From the NCBI RefSeq assembly GCF_900142205.1, contig NZ_FRAA01000001.1, positions 1,022,803 through 1,086,802 on the forward strand: a stretch of 64,000 nt of DNA, written 5' to 3'. Made by a program: the position numbers and the translations under genes. Of this stretch, positions 50,994 to 59,637 are shown piece by piece; within the stretch, counting starts at the first letter, position 1, and each line of letters starts with the position of its first letter. Origin of the DNA: Reichenbachiella agariperforans. GTDB taxonomy: Bacteria; Bacteroidota; Bacteroidia; Cytophagales; Cyclobacteriaceae. The notes under the pieces were generated by a model. The model did no database searches, was not told the origin of the DNA, and saw only the letters and a program-made list of their open reading frames with translations.

Positions 50994-52445
50994 TTGAAAG
51001 AAAAATCATCTAAATACGAATTAGTAGTAGGTCTAGAAGTACACGTACAACTCGCCACAGAAAGCAAGCTGTTCGCTTCGGACAAAAACAGTTTTGGGGA
51101 TGCTCCCAACACCAACGTGAGTCCAATTACATTGGCTCATCCTGGTACGCTCCCAAAACCTAATAAAAAAGCCATAGAGTACGCTATCAAAATGGGGCTG
51201 GCCTGCAATTGCGAGATTGCCAAGGTGACTAGTTTTGATCGCAAAAACTACTTCTATCCAGACCTACCTAAAGGCTATCAAACCACTCAGGACAACCAGC
51301 CCATCTGTATCGGTGGCTACTTGGATGTAAAAAGCGGTGAAAGCATGAGACGCATTGACTTCAACAGGATACATGTAGAAGAGGACGCAGGCAAATCAAT
51401 GCATGATGCAGCGCACCAAGGCACGCTGTTGGATTACAATCGTGCTGGAACGCCACTCATAGAAATGGTCACAGAGCCCGTCATCAGTACAGCCGAAGAG
51501 GCTGGCAACCTCATCACCGAAATCCGAAGAATAGTCAGATTCTTAGGCGTTGGAGATGGCAATATGGAAGAAGGATCACTCAGGTGTGATGCCAACATTT
51601 CTCTCCGACCAAAAGGAACACAAACGCTAGGACAGAAAGTAGAAATCAAGAACATGAATTCTATCCGAAACGTACAGAGAGCCATCCAGCATGAGGTCAC
51701 GAGACAATCGCACCTTTTGGATCAGGGAAAAACGATCAAACAAGAGACCAGAGGTTTTGACGATGCGACGGGCAAAACTACCTCACAACGTAGCAAGGAA
51801 GAAGCAAATGACTACCGCTACTTCCCATGTCCCGACCTATTACCTATCAAGATATCTGATAGCTATCTCACAGAGATCAAGGCTATGATGCCAAAACTCC
51901 CCGCTGAGATTGTCAAAGAACTGCAAGAAAAATTTAATCTAACAGAGTATGATGCTGACATCATCGCAGAGAGCGAAGATCGTGCGGACTATTTCTTTCA
52001 TACTGCCAAAATCTGTTCTCATTACAAAAAGATCGCGAACTGGATGATAGGTCCTATCCAAAACTACTTAGCAGAACACAACCAGAGTTTAGCCCAATTC
52101 AGTATTACTCCTGAAAAACTCCACGACTTGATCGATTTGGTAGAAAGTGGAAAACTGAACTACAGCACGGCCTCCACCAAGGTTTTTCTAGATATGATTG
52201 CCAATCCTGACAAATCGGCCAGCGAAACTGCCAAAGACCTAGCGCTCTTTCAGGACAATGACGAGTCTGGACTTCAAAAAATAGTGGATGAAGTACTTGA
52301 GGGTATGCCCGACAAGGTCGCAGCATTCAAGAAAGGTAAAAAAGGACTGATGGGGCTATTCGTAGGAGAAGTCATGAAAAAGTCTCGTGGCAAAGCCAAT
52401 CCACAGATCACAACTAAACTACTCAACGAAACGCTCAGCAAGTAA
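50994..52445 (+). CDS. gatB: Aspartyl/glutamyl-tRNA amidotransferase subunit B
   Basis: The 483-residue subunit of GatCAB converts Glu-tRNA-Gln or Asp-tRNA-Asn to the amide form. It begins YELVVGLEVHVQLATESKLF and has IGGYLDVKSGESMRRIDF, HVEEDAGKSMHD and YNRAGTPLIEMVTEPVIST. The C-terminal tail with the GatB/YqeY helical domain is present. The start is TTG at 50994 (KEKSSKYELVV); there is no in-frame ATG nearby, and the alaS stop is three bases away. It is likely to be translated by coupling with alaS. gatA and gatC are elsewhere. Confidence 0.95.
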   Translation: MKEKSSKYELVVGLEVHVQLATESKLFASDKNSFGDAPNTNVSPITLAHPGTLPKPNKKAIEYAIKMGLACNCEIAKVTSFDRKNYFYPDLPKGYQTTQDNQPICIGGYLDVKSGESMRRIDFNRIHVEEDAGKSMHDAAHQGTLLDYNRAGTPLIEMVTEPVISTAEEAGNLITEIRRIVRFLGVGDGNMEEGSLRCDANISLRPKGTQTLGQKVEIKNMNSIRNVQRAIQHEVTRQSHLLDQGKTIKQETRGFDDATGKTTSQRSKEEANDYRYFPCPDLLPIKISDSYLTEIKAMMPKLPAEIVKELQEKFNLTEYDADIIAESEDRADYFFHTAKICSHYKKIANWMIGPIQNYLAEHNQSLAQFSITPEKLHDLIDLVESGKLNYSTASTKVFLDMIANPDKSASETAKDLALFQDNDESGLQKIVDEVLEGMPDKVAAFKKGKKGLMGLFVGEVMKKSRGKANPQITTKLLNETLSK

Positions 52446-52491
52446 CAAACCCTTTTCACATCACTACGTTGTGAAAGTAAAAAAACACACA

Positions 52492-53595
52492 ATGAAAAAC
52501 ACGTTTTATACAGTACTCATTAGCCTAGTCATATTTTCATGTTCGGAGAAGAAAGAAGGTGCCAGCATCTCTGGCACTTACGAAAATCCGATTACTGATG
52601 AATTAGTCAAATTAGAACTTATCAAAAACAATGAATTAGCCGTTATAGATTCATTCTACATAGATAAATCTGGAAAATTCTCTAGTACTGTCCTCTTAGA
52701 TGAGCCCTCATTTTTGCGTTTAAACTTCTACAACAAGCACATCGTGAATATGGTGCTAGACAATGATGACGAAGTAACCCTCCTCAAATCGGAAGATGAC
52801 ATAGATCAACCCTACCGAATCAAAGGATCAAAAGATACTGACTACATCTACATCCTCACCGACTTGAAAAAGGTTTTTGAAAATAAAATCCAAGGTCTCA
52901 ATGAGGAATTCATGACTGCTCGCAACGAAAATGACATAGAAGCACTAGAAGCTATCAAGGCTGAATTCATGGAAATGCAAGCAGCCAGCACGCAAGATAT
53001 CAAAAAAGAAATATGGAAGATGGACAACTCGATCGCTGGACTCCTAGCAACCTCTTTCTTGGACGAGGAAAATGAGTTTAGCTTCCTAGATAGCCTAGCG
53101 AAAAAATACAACGAACAACTGCCTAACTCGAGCTATACCATCAGCCTACAAAATCGTGTCAATGACATGAGAAACTTGGCTATCGGGTCAGAAGCACCTG
53201 AAATAAGCCTACCAAATCCAGATGGAGACATTGTTAAGTTGAGCTCTTTTAGAGGCAACTACGTCATGATAGACTTTTGGGCTGCATGGTGTAGACCTTG
53301 TAGAATGGAAAACCCTAATGTACTCAGAATGTACAATACCTATCATGACAAAGGGTTTGAAATCCTAGGTGTTTCTCTGGATAGAAAAAAGGATGCTTGG
53401 GTAGAAGCCATAGAAAAAGATCAATTGCCTTGGGCACACGTTTCGGATCTGAAATACTTTCAGTCAGAAGCTGCAGCTACCTACCAAATCAACGCCATAC
53501 CAGCCACCTTTTTGATAGGTCCTGATGGCAAAATAGTGGCTAAAAACCTACGAGGACCAGCACTAGAAGCCAAGCTGAAGGAAATCTTCGGATAA
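52492..53595 (+). CDS. TlpA-like thioredoxin lipoprotein
   Basis: The 367-residue protein has a lipoprotein signal (TFYTVLISLVIFSCSE, lipobox IFSC) and an N-terminal beta domain of the DUF4369 type, a helical linker, and a C-terminal thioredoxin fold with the motif FWAAWCRPCRMENPNVLRMY. It is a periplasmic thiol-disulfide protein, as in the TlpA/ResA group, supporting disulfide reduction or cytochrome assembly. The cis-Pro loop is NAIPATFLIGPDG. I chose the ATG at 52492. The long upstream frame into gatB is not real. Confidence 0.88.
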   Translation: MKNTFYTVLISLVIFSCSEKKEGASISGTYENPITDELVKLELIKNNELAVIDSFYIDKSGKFSSTVLLDEPSFLRLNFYNKHIVNMVLDNDDEVTLLKSEDDIDQPYRIKGSKDTDYIYILTDLKKVFENKIQGLNEEFMTARNENDIEALEAIKAEFMEMQAASTQDIKKEIWKMDNSIAGLLATSFLDEENEFSFLDSLAKKYNEQLPNSSYTISLQNRVNDMRNLAIGSEAPEISLPNPDGDIVKLSSFRGNYVMIDFWAAWCRPCRMENPNVLRMYNTYHDKGFEILGVSLDRKKDAWVEAIEKDQLPWAHVSDLKYFQSEAAATYQINAIPATFLIGPDGKIVAKNLRGPALEAKLKEIFG

Positions 53596-53607
53596 GTTAG
53601 GCAGGGC

Positions 53608-54126
53608 TTACAAGAACATTTGCTGCAAAGCAGACCATAGCTGTTTCCTATATTCTACGGAGGCAGCTATGGTTGATAAATCATGCGCCATCACCACTTT
53701 TTGGTTTCCCTTTACTCCCATTTGATAAGGAGACAATACGCCCAATTCATGTGCCGCTGTAAAAGCAATCACATACTGATGTACCGGGGGCTGCTCCAGA
53801 GGAAACGTTCGTACATTTCTACTATCGACTCCATCCCATGTCAGTTTAACTGCCCCTAATATTTTGGTCAAATAGTCCTTTTGCACTGCGAGCATTTCCT
53901 CCCCATTTGGGTTTTCAAACAGGATCAGCACCTTATTGATTGGTGCTTGATAGGAAGGTTTGGGATCACTGACCTGTGGTACTGCTTCTACTTTAGAAGC
54001 AGATGGCTGCTGAATAGGGGATTTGGTCGCTGCTACTTCATTCACGGCAGAAGACATCTCCACAGGATCAATCTGATACAAGGTCTCATTGATCAGATAT
54101 TTTAAAAATTCCTGACTTTCACTCAT
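53608..54126 (-). CDS. Unknown protein, conserved in layout
   Basis: The 172-residue product has a polar, Pro-rich linker (IQQPSASKVEAVPQVSDPKP) followed by a compact alpha/beta domain: NKVLILFENPNGEEMLAVQK and the C-terminal helix VEYRKQLWSALQQMFL. This pattern recalls a small group of uracil-DNA-glycosylase-like/Pol III psi-like proteins of Bacteroidota, but the match is a faint impression. It overlaps the end of the thioesterase gene by 8 bases, so it is in that operon with pcm. Confidence 0.55.
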   Translation of the reverse strand: MSESQEFLKYLINETLYQIDPVEMSSAVNEVAATKSPIQQPSASKVEAVPQVSDPKPSYQAPINKVLILFENPNGEEMLAVQKDYLTKILGAVKLTWDGVDSRNVRTFPLEQPPVHQYVIAFTAAHELGVLSPYQMGVKGNQKVVMAHDLSTIAASVEYRKQLWSALQQMFL

Positions 54127-54643
54127 CGAAAAATATAGCTTTTAGTTCGTTAGCTTCTTGTGGTTTCATACGATTGGCTAGCACCAGTCTCATTTGTCGT
54201 CTGCGCAATGCTCCTTCATAATGTGATTTTTCCACCGCAGTTTCTGGCGTCACTTCTGGCACACGCCTCGGTTTCCCAGCATCATCCACCGCCACGAAGG
54301 TGTAGTAGGCAGAGTTACTCTGCTTCAGTTTTCCATTCGGAATATCCTCAGCAGTTACTTCGATAAAAACCTCCATCGACGAGTTAAATGCACGTGTCAC
54401 TTTGGCCTTGAGTGTCACTACCTCACCCAGTGCGATGGGCTGAGCGAAAGACACATTATCCACCGAAGCAGTCACTACAATACTACGAGAATGACGCTGC
54501 GCGCATACTGCAGATGCAATATCCATCATGTGCAGGAGTCTACCTCCCATCAGATTATTTAGGGTATTGGTGTCGTTAGGTAGTACGAGTTCGGTCATTA
54601 CGACCTCCGATTCGTTGGGTGTTTTGTGGGTTGCTGTTGTCAT
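54119..54643 (-). CDS. Acyl-CoA thioesterase, hot-dog fold
   Basis: The 174-residue enzyme belongs to the BACH/YciA-type family. The motif NTLNNLMGGRLLHMMDIASA contains the Asp of the active site, followed by VVTASVDNVSFAQPIALGEV and VTRAFNSSMEVFIEVTAEDI. It hydrolyses acyl-CoA esters. I chose the ATG at 54643, which leaves one base after the pcm stop; an upstream ATG would overlap pcm. It overlaps the next gene by 8 bases. Confidence 0.9.
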   Translation of the reverse strand: MTTATHKTPNESEVVMTELVLPNDTNTLNNLMGGRLLHMMDIASAVCAQRHSRSIVVTASVDNVSFAQPIALGEVVTLKAKVTRAFNSSMEVFIEVTAEDIPNGKLKQSNSAYYTFVAVDDAGKPRRVPEVTPETAVEKSHYEGALRRRQMRLVLANRMKPQEANELKAIFFDE

Positions 54644-54644
54644 T

Positions 54645-55304
54645 TTAATTTTTCCATCCATTGTCACCAAGTAGCGGGACAAATGCGAAATTATTGAATT
54701 CTTCCTGTACTATCTGCTGTTCACTGATTTTAGATATACGAAGCATCTTTTGGGATTTCAAATCCCCTACAGGAATAATCAATTTACCGCCTACTTTGAG
54801 CTGCTTTACCAAAGGATCAATCGCCCGTATAGGTGCTCCAGCCGTAACAATAATTCCATCGTAGGGGCCTAATTGAGGATAGCCATTGGACCCATCTCCC
54901 ACCAAAAAATGTGCATGATACCCCATTTTCCCAAGCATCTGCTTGGCAAGCATAGAGAGCTTTTCTTTGTACTCGATCGTCACTACATCTGCTCCCAATT
55001 CTAGCAGAATACAACACTGATACCCCGAGCCTGTTCCTACCTCTAATATCTTAGCCCCAGGTTTGACATCTAACAAATCACTCTGAAATGCGACGGTATA
55101 AGGCTGAGAAATGGTCTGTCCTTCAGCGATAGGAAATGCCTTGTCTTGGTAGGCATGACTATCAAATATCTCATCGAAGAAAACATGACGAGGCACTGTC
55201 CCTATGGCTTCTAAAACTCCTTCATTCACGATTCCCTTTTCTCGTAATATTCTCACGAGAGAGCGACGCATTCCTTTATGTTTATAACTATCCTTTACCC
55301 CCAT
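54645..55304 (-). CDS. pcm: Protein-L-isoaspartate O-methyltransferase
   Basis: The 219-residue SAM-dependent enzyme repairs isoaspartyl residues in aged proteins. Features are RHVFFDEIFDSHAYQDKAFP, GQTISQPYTVAFQSDLLDV, KILEVGTGSGYQCCILLELG (the SAM loop) and GPYDGIIVTAGAPIRAI. I chose the ATG at 55304, giving a normal length; the ATG 11 codons upstream lies in the promoter area. It heads a three-gene operon with the thioesterase and an unknown gene. Confidence 0.95.
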   Translation of the reverse strand: MGVKDSYKHKGMRRSLVRILREKGIVNEGVLEAIGTVPRHVFFDEIFDSHAYQDKAFPIAEGQTISQPYTVAFQSDLLDVKPGAKILEVGTGSGYQCCILLELGADVVTIEYKEKLSMLAKQMLGKMGYHAHFLVGDGSNGYPQLGPYDGIIVTAGAPIRAIDPLVKQLKVGGKLIIPVGDLKSQKMLRISKISEQQIVQEEFNNFAFVPLLGDNGWKN

Positions 55305-55313
55305 ATTGAATTT

Positions 55314-55321
55314 CAAAAATA
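55314..55321 (-). promoter_or_regulatory. Candidate -7 element of pcm
   Basis: On the minus strand the sequence is TATTTTTG, an exact TAnnTTTG, nine bases before the pcm ATG. The -33 box is not clear. It lies in the 99-base gap shared with ribE. Confidence 0.45.
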
Positions 55322-55357
55322 GGGCAATATTTAACAACTGATCCCCTCAGCAAAACA

Positions 55358-55365
55358 TATTTTTG
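55358..55365 (+). promoter_or_regulatory. Candidate -7 element of ribE
   Basis: TATTTTTG, an exact match to TAnnTTTG, stands 38 bases before the ribE ATG. No FMN riboswitch motif is seen in the leader. Confidence 0.45.
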
Positions 55366-55403
55366 CTAACATTACAATCTCAAAAAACTAAGCGTCAAGC
55401 CTC

Positions 55404-55991
55404 ATGTTTACAGGAATAATCGAAACCCTTGGTAAGGTCATAGCGATCGAAAAAGAAGGTAGCAACCTGCACTTCACACTGGAAAGTCCGCTGAGCCACG
55501 AACTCAAAATCGATCAAAGTGTAGCTCATAATGGTGTCTGCCTGACAGTCGTTAAAATGGGCAACGGTACGCACACGGTCACTGCAGTAGATGAAACGTT
55601 AAAAAAAACTAACCTGAAGCAGTTAGAAATAGGACATGAAGTCAACCTCGAAAGGTGCATGATCGCCAATGGTCGATTCGACGGTCATGTAGTTCAAGGA
55701 CACGTAGACCAAACCGCTGTTTGCACAGCAAAAACAACACTAGATGGCAGCTGGATTTTTGACTTTGAGTATGATGCAGCCCTAGGAAATGTAACGGTAG
55801 AAAAAGGTTCGATATGTATCAATGGTGTGAGTTTAACCTGTTTTAAATCAGGAACAAACACCTTCTCAGTGACCATTATCCCCTACACGATGGAGCACAC
55901 AGACTTTAAACAACTCGAATCAGGCGATGAAGTAAACCTAGAGTTCGATATAATTGGAAAATATGTTTCTAAACTTTTAAATAACCGCTAA
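55404..55991 (+). CDS. ribE: Riboflavin synthase, alpha chain
   Basis: The 195-residue enzyme joins two 6,7-dimethyl-8-ribityllumazine molecules to form riboflavin. It has two lumazine-binding repeats: MFTGIIETLGKVIAIE followed by VAHNGVCLTVV, and GRFDGHVVQGHVDQTA followed by ICINGVSLTCF. Length and motifs are normal. It is divergent from pcm. Confidence 0.95.
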   Translation: MFTGIIETLGKVIAIEKEGSNLHFTLESPLSHELKIDQSVAHNGVCLTVVKMGNGTHTVTAVDETLKKTNLKQLEIGHEVNLERCMIANGRFDGHVVQGHVDQTAVCTAKTTLDGSWIFDFEYDAALGNVTVEKGSICINGVSLTCFKSGTNTFSVTIIPYTMEHTDFKQLESGDEVNLEFDIIGKYVSKLLNNR

Positions 55992-56025
55992 ATTAACTGT
56001 TTGGTAAATCTAACCCCTAAGTAGA

Positions 56026-56727
56026 ATGGCATTAAAGTGCATGGTAGTTGATGATGATGAGTTAGCAAGACTAATGATTCGAAAGTATGTGGAGAAGACT
56101 GATTTCTTAGAGCTAACGCATGAGTTATCCAGTGGTATCGAAGCATCCAACATCCTGTTGCAAAAGGACAACCCTGATGTAGACATCATCTTCTTAGACG
56201 TGGAAATGCCTGAAATGTCAGGAATAGAACTGATGGAATCACTGACCTCAGACTATCAAGTAATCATGATTACTTCGGCTGAAAAATATGCCGTTCGTGC
56301 GTTCGAAAAAAATGCTACCGACTATCTGGTCAAGCCGTTCAGCTACGGTCGTTTCCTCAAAGCGGCCGTCAAAGCCAACGAAACACTCGAAAATCAACGC
56401 AAAAAAGCAGAGACGTTTCATGAACTCTATGTTAAGTCTGACTCTAGAATCTACAAAATCTGGTTGGAAAACATCCTCTTCATAGAAGCCATGGCAGACT
56501 ACGTCATCTTCAATACGGTCAAGGGCAAACATATCGTTCACCATACGATGAAAGGTATCGAGAAAAAACTGCCCGGCAGTATGTTTGGGCGCGTGCACCG
56601 ATCCTACATCATTAACTTTGACAAGGTCGAATACTTTGAAGACATGAATGTAGTGATCAACGACAAGTACATCCCAGTGGGAGTCTCCTATCGTGAAAAA
56701 GTATTCGATCGGCTAAACATGCTATAA
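56026..56727 (+). CDS. LytTR-family response regulator
   Basis: The 233-residue protein has a receiver domain (MVVDDDELARLMIRKYV, acceptor Asp58 in DIIFLDVEMPEMSG, VMITSAEK-like IMITSAEKYAVRAFEK, VKPF) and a LytTR DNA-binding domain from about residue 130 (SDSRIYKIWLENILFIEAMA, GRVHRSYIINFDKVEYF). It is activated by a histidine kinase that is not next to it. It starts 34 bases after ribE. The target genes cannot be told. Confidence 0.93.
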   Translation: MALKCMVVDDDELARLMIRKYVEKTDFLELTHELSSGIEASNILLQKDNPDVDIIFLDVEMPEMSGIELMESLTSDYQVIMITSAEKYAVRAFEKNATDYLVKPFSYGRFLKAAVKANETLENQRKKAETFHELYVKSDSRIYKIWLENILFIEAMADYVIFNTVKGKHIVHHTMKGIEKKLPGSMFGRVHRSYIINFDKVEYFEDMNVVINDKYIPVGVSYREKVFDRLNML

Positions 56728-56747
56728 GTACGACAATGGATTGCAGC

Positions 56748-56798
56748 TTTTCCAAAGTTTATCTTTTATCTACTTAGCTAGAAAACAACTTTGGAAAA
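56748..56798. repeat. 12-bp inverted repeat between convergent genes
   Basis: TTTTCCAAAGTT (56748-56759) and AACTTTGGAAAA (56787-56798) are perfect complements with a 27-base loop. It lies between the LytTR regulator gene and the dCMP deaminase-like gene, possibly as a two-way transcription end with a long loop. Confidence 0.6.
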
Positions 56799-56843
56799 AT
56801 TAGTGATCGTTTTAATACAACTATCCTGATCCATAGCTCGACC

Positions 56844-57326
56844 CTATATCATCTCAGTGACATGTGCTATGTCACCACTGTACTTGCTGCACTTAACGCC
56901 AAAAGTCTCCAAAAAGTCAACACCTTCGTCACTAGTTAAACCTTTATATTCCGCATAAGATTTAAGATAAATGACTTCTTTGATCCCCATAGAAAAAATA
57001 ATGCGGGCACATGAGAGACATGGAGACAGCGTCACGTAAAGTGTAGATCCTTCTACGGAAGCCTTATTTTTTACAGCATACAGAATGGCATTTTGCTCGG
57101 CATGAATCGCCAGCGAGCAGCTGCCTTTCGAGTCTCTGGCACACCCTTCTCCTGCGAACTCTTCATCACAGTTGTGCGTACCCGATGGAGGCCCATTGTA
57201 ACCTATAGAAATGATCCGTGTATCCTTGACCAGTACTGCACCAACATGACGTTTGATACAATGAGATCGCTTGGCTAGATTCACTGCCAATTCCATAAAA
57301 ATATCCTCAAAAGCCGGCTTATCCAT
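56844..57326 (-). CDS. dCMP deaminase-like cytidine/deoxycytidylate deaminase
   Basis: The 160-residue protein has the zinc motif AIHAEQNAILYAV and the PCLSCARIIFSMGI loop, with the start MDKPAFEDIFMELAVNLAKR and SIGYNGPPSGTHNC in front. This is the ComEB/dCMP deaminase type, which makes dUMP from dCMP for thymidylate synthesis. Extra cysteines (GCARDSKGSC) may bind a second zinc as in some family members. It is convergent with the LytTR gene. Confidence 0.9.
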   Translation of the reverse strand: MDKPAFEDIFMELAVNLAKRSHCIKRHVGAVLVKDTRIISIGYNGPPSGTHNCDEEFAGEGCARDSKGSCSLAIHAEQNAILYAVKNKASVEGSTLYVTLSPCLSCARIIFSMGIKEVIYLKSYAEYKGLTSDEGVDFLETFGVKCSKYSGDIAHVTEMI

Positions 57327-57638
57327 TTCTCTATTCTTTTACCCATGGCTAAATTAATGAACCCACGGCATTATCCATGACCTATTCGTAAAAGGGTCTC
57401 TATATTAAATGAAACAAACTCCATCGTTCCAACAATTCAAATTGCACTTAACCAATTAATAGTATCACTTTACATTACCGACTGCAAACAACTGAGTTAA
57501 AATAAATTAAAACAGCTATATCAATTTTATCTATCAGAGAAGTTATACTAAATCTATCGAGAGAAAGTTGTTTTAATAAATGAGAATAAAGTACTAATTT
57601 GCCTCAGATTAATCATCTCAAAACTTCATAAATATCCC
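57327..57638. other. Intergenic stretch before hpt
   Basis: This 312-base AT-rich stretch separates the divergent dCMP deaminase and hpt genes. A TAATTTG near 57595 is one base short of TAnnTTTG, with TTG about 22 bases upstream. I see no gene or strong structure. Confidence 0.5.
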
Positions 57639-58007
57639 ATGAGCGATATCAGCATACCACTCCCTATAGACTACTCATACCTGTATGAAATCAGTGACAA
57701 TGACCGAGATTTCATCAAAGACATGTTGGACACGATTGTAAAAAACACCCCTGGAAATCTGGACGAAATCGGTGCAGCAGAACAAGGTCAAAAATGGAAC
57801 GAACTAGCACGCTCAGTGCACAAACTAAAGCCTTCGCTTCTATTGCTAAACATTGCTTCCTTGACAGACTTGGTCAAGTCACTGGAAAGCAACGCTAAAT
57901 CACAAGCAGCCCCAGCAACCATAAAAAAACAGATCGCAGAACTCAAGGAATTCTGCGATCTGTTGGTATCCGAAATCAAGAAAGACATCGCTTCGGACGA
58001 TTATTAA
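57639..58007 (+). CDS. Hpt (histidine phosphotransfer) domain protein
   Basis: The 122-residue protein is a stand-alone four-helix Hpt domain with the phospho-acceptor His61 in SVHKLKPSLLLLN. It would receive a phosphoryl group from a hybrid kinase and pass it to a response regulator. The start is MSDISIPLPIDYSYLYEISD. It ends three bases before the end of guaA on the opposite strand. A perfect 14-bp inverted repeat lies inside its last codons. Confidence 0.88.
   Translation: MSDISIPLPIDYSYLYEISDNDRDFIKDMLDTIVKNTPGNLDEIGAAEQGQKWNELARSVHKLKPSLLLLNIASLTDLVKSLESNAKSQAAPATIKKQIAELKEFCDLLVSEIKKDIASDDY
57928..57964. repeat. 14-bp perfect inverted repeat inside hpt
   Basis: AACAGATCGCAGAA (57928-57941) and TTCTGCGATCTGTT (57951-57964) pair perfectly around a nine-base loop. 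It lies in the coding sequence, covering residues near KQIAELKEFCDLL, about 43 bases before the stop codon. In RNA it would be a stable hairpin. Confidence 0.7.
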
Positions 58008-58010
58008 TTT

Positions 58011-59540
58011 TTATTCCCACTCGATAGTAGCAGGTGGTTTCGAACTGATATCGTAGACCACTCTGTTCACTCCCTTGACGCGGTTGATGATATCATTAGA
58101 CACTTTGGCTAAGAAATCATAAGGCAGGTGACACCAGTCTGCTGTCATACCATCCACACTAGCAACTGCTCTGAGTGCAACTACACTTTCGTAAGTCCTC
58201 TCATCACCCATCACACCTACTGACTGCACAGGTAGCAACATCGCTCCTGCTTGCCACACCTCATCGTACAACCCTGCGTCTTTCAATCCCTTGATAAAGA
58301 AATGATCTACCTCTTGCAGCACTCTTACTTTCTCTGCAGTGACATCTCCCAGAATTCTAATACCAAGACCTGGTCCTGGGAAAGGATGACGCCCTAAAAT
58401 GCTCTCGTCTATTTCCAAGGTTCTACCTACTCGTCTTACCTCGTCCTTGAAGAGGGTATTGAGTGGCTCTACCACTTTCATTTTCATTTTCTCAGGCAGA
58501 CCACCGACGTTGTGGTGAGACTTGATCGTAACAGAAGGTCCATTAACAGATACCGACTCGATCACATCTGGATAGATCGTTCCTTGACCTAGCCATTTTA
58601 CATTCTGAATCGCATGTGCCTCCTTATCGAACACCTCGATAAACACACGACCTATTGCTTTTCTTTTGTCCTCTGGATCAGTCAGCCCAGCAAGTGCCGC
58701 GTAAAACTCCTGAGAAGCATTGACGCCTTTGACATTGAGTCCCATCCCCTTGTATGACTCTAAGACATCTTCATATTCGTTCTTTCTGAGTAGACCATTG
58801 TCGACGAAAATACAGTGAAGGTTCTTGCCGATGGCCTTATGGATGAGCATGGCTGCTACAGATGAATCAACACCTCCAGAAAGACCTAACACGACCTGAT
58901 CATCTCCTAGTCTCTCTTTCAACCCCTCGACTGTCGCCTCTACAAAGATGTCTGGTGTCCAGTCCTGACTACATTCACAGATGTGAACCACAAAATTCCT
59001 TAAAAGTTTCTTTCCATCATCCGAATGCGTCACTTCGGGATGAAACTGTATCCCCCACATCGGGTGTTCAGTACTCTGGAAGGCAGCAACTCGGACAGAA
59101 TCTGTACTAGCGATCACCTTTAATCCTGCTGGCACTTCTAAAATGGTATCGCCGTGAGACATCCACACCTGCGAACCGATGTTTACTTCTTTCATCAACT
59201 CACTGTGTTGATCCACTTGCGATAGGTTAGCACGTCCATATTCTCTAATTTCCGAGGGTAAAATCTCTCCCCCTAACTTATGTGCAATGAGTTGTGCACC
59301 ATAGCATACACCTAAGATCGGTACTTTTCCTACCAAGGCATCTAGATCAATATCTGGATTTTCTTCTTGCCTTACCGAGCAAGGACTACCAGACAAAATA
59401 AGCCCTTTGACATTGTCGTCAAAAGCTGGTATTTTACTAAAAGGGTGGATTTCGCAATATACATTTAGCTCTCTGACGCGTCTAGCGATCAATTGTGTGT
59501 ACTGAGAACCAAAGTCGAGAATGATGATCTTTTCTGCCAT
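58011..59540 (-). CDS. guaA: GMP synthase (glutamine-hydrolysing)
   Basis: The 509-residue enzyme makes GMP from XMP. The glutaminase domain has Cys79 in [13 protein letters not shown] and the His-Glu pair in FHPEVTHS; the ATP-PPase loop is [15 protein letters not shown] near residue 220; the dimer domain ends [16 protein letters not shown], the usual C-terminus. I chose the ATG at 59540, only three bases after the -7 box at 59544; the longer frame would start upstream of that promoter. It is convergent with hpt. Confidence 0.97.
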   Translation of the reverse strand: MAEKIIILDFGSQYTQLIARRVRELNVYCEIHPFSKIPAFDDNVKGLILSGSPCSVRQEENPDIDLDALVGKVPILGVCYGAQLIAHKLGGEILPSEIREYGRANLSQVDQHSELMKEVNIGSQVWMSHGDTILEVPAGLKVIASTDSVRVAAFQSTEHPMWGIQFHPEVTHSDDGKKLLRNFVVHICECSQDWTPDIFVEATVEGLKERLGDDQVVLGLSGGVDSSVAAMLIHKAIGKNLHCIFVDNGLLRKNEYEDVLESYKGMGLNVKGVNASQEFYAALAGLTDPEDKRKAIGRVFIEVFDKEAHAIQNVKWLGQGTIYPDVIESVSVNGPSVTIKSHHNVGGLPEKMKMKVVEPLNTLFKDEVRRVGRTLEIDESILGRHPFPGPGLGIRILGDVTAEKVRVLQEVDHFFIKGLKDAGLYDEVWQAGAMLLPVQSVGVMGDERTYESVVALRAVASVDGMTADWCHLPYDFLAKVSNDIINRVKGVNRVVYDISSKPPATIEWE

Positions 59541-59543
59541 GCG

Positions 59544-59574
59544 CAAAATTAACACCACATAGCATTCGCACAAC
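59544..59574 (-). promoter_or_regulatory. guaA: Promoter of guaA, giving a near-leaderless mRNA
   Basis: On the minus strand GTTG (59571-59574), 19 bases, then TAATTTTG (59544-59551) fit the Bacteroidota consensus (TTTG-N19-TAnnTTTG) with one mismatch in the -33 box. The ATG follows the -7 box by three bases, so transcription would begin at or beside the start codon. Confidence 0.65.
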
Positions 59575-59637
59575 CTTTTTCTAAAATAGATTTCAACAAA
59601 ACGTGAATTGAACAGACTTATTCTATAGGTAGAAAAA

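Noticed and set aside
55366-55403. FMN riboswitch before ribE
   Set aside because: The leader is too short and has none of the conserved RFN-element sequences.
59541-59573. Upstream start of guaA (11 extra codons)
   Set aside because: The extension runs through the promoter boxes and is absent from known GuaA proteins.
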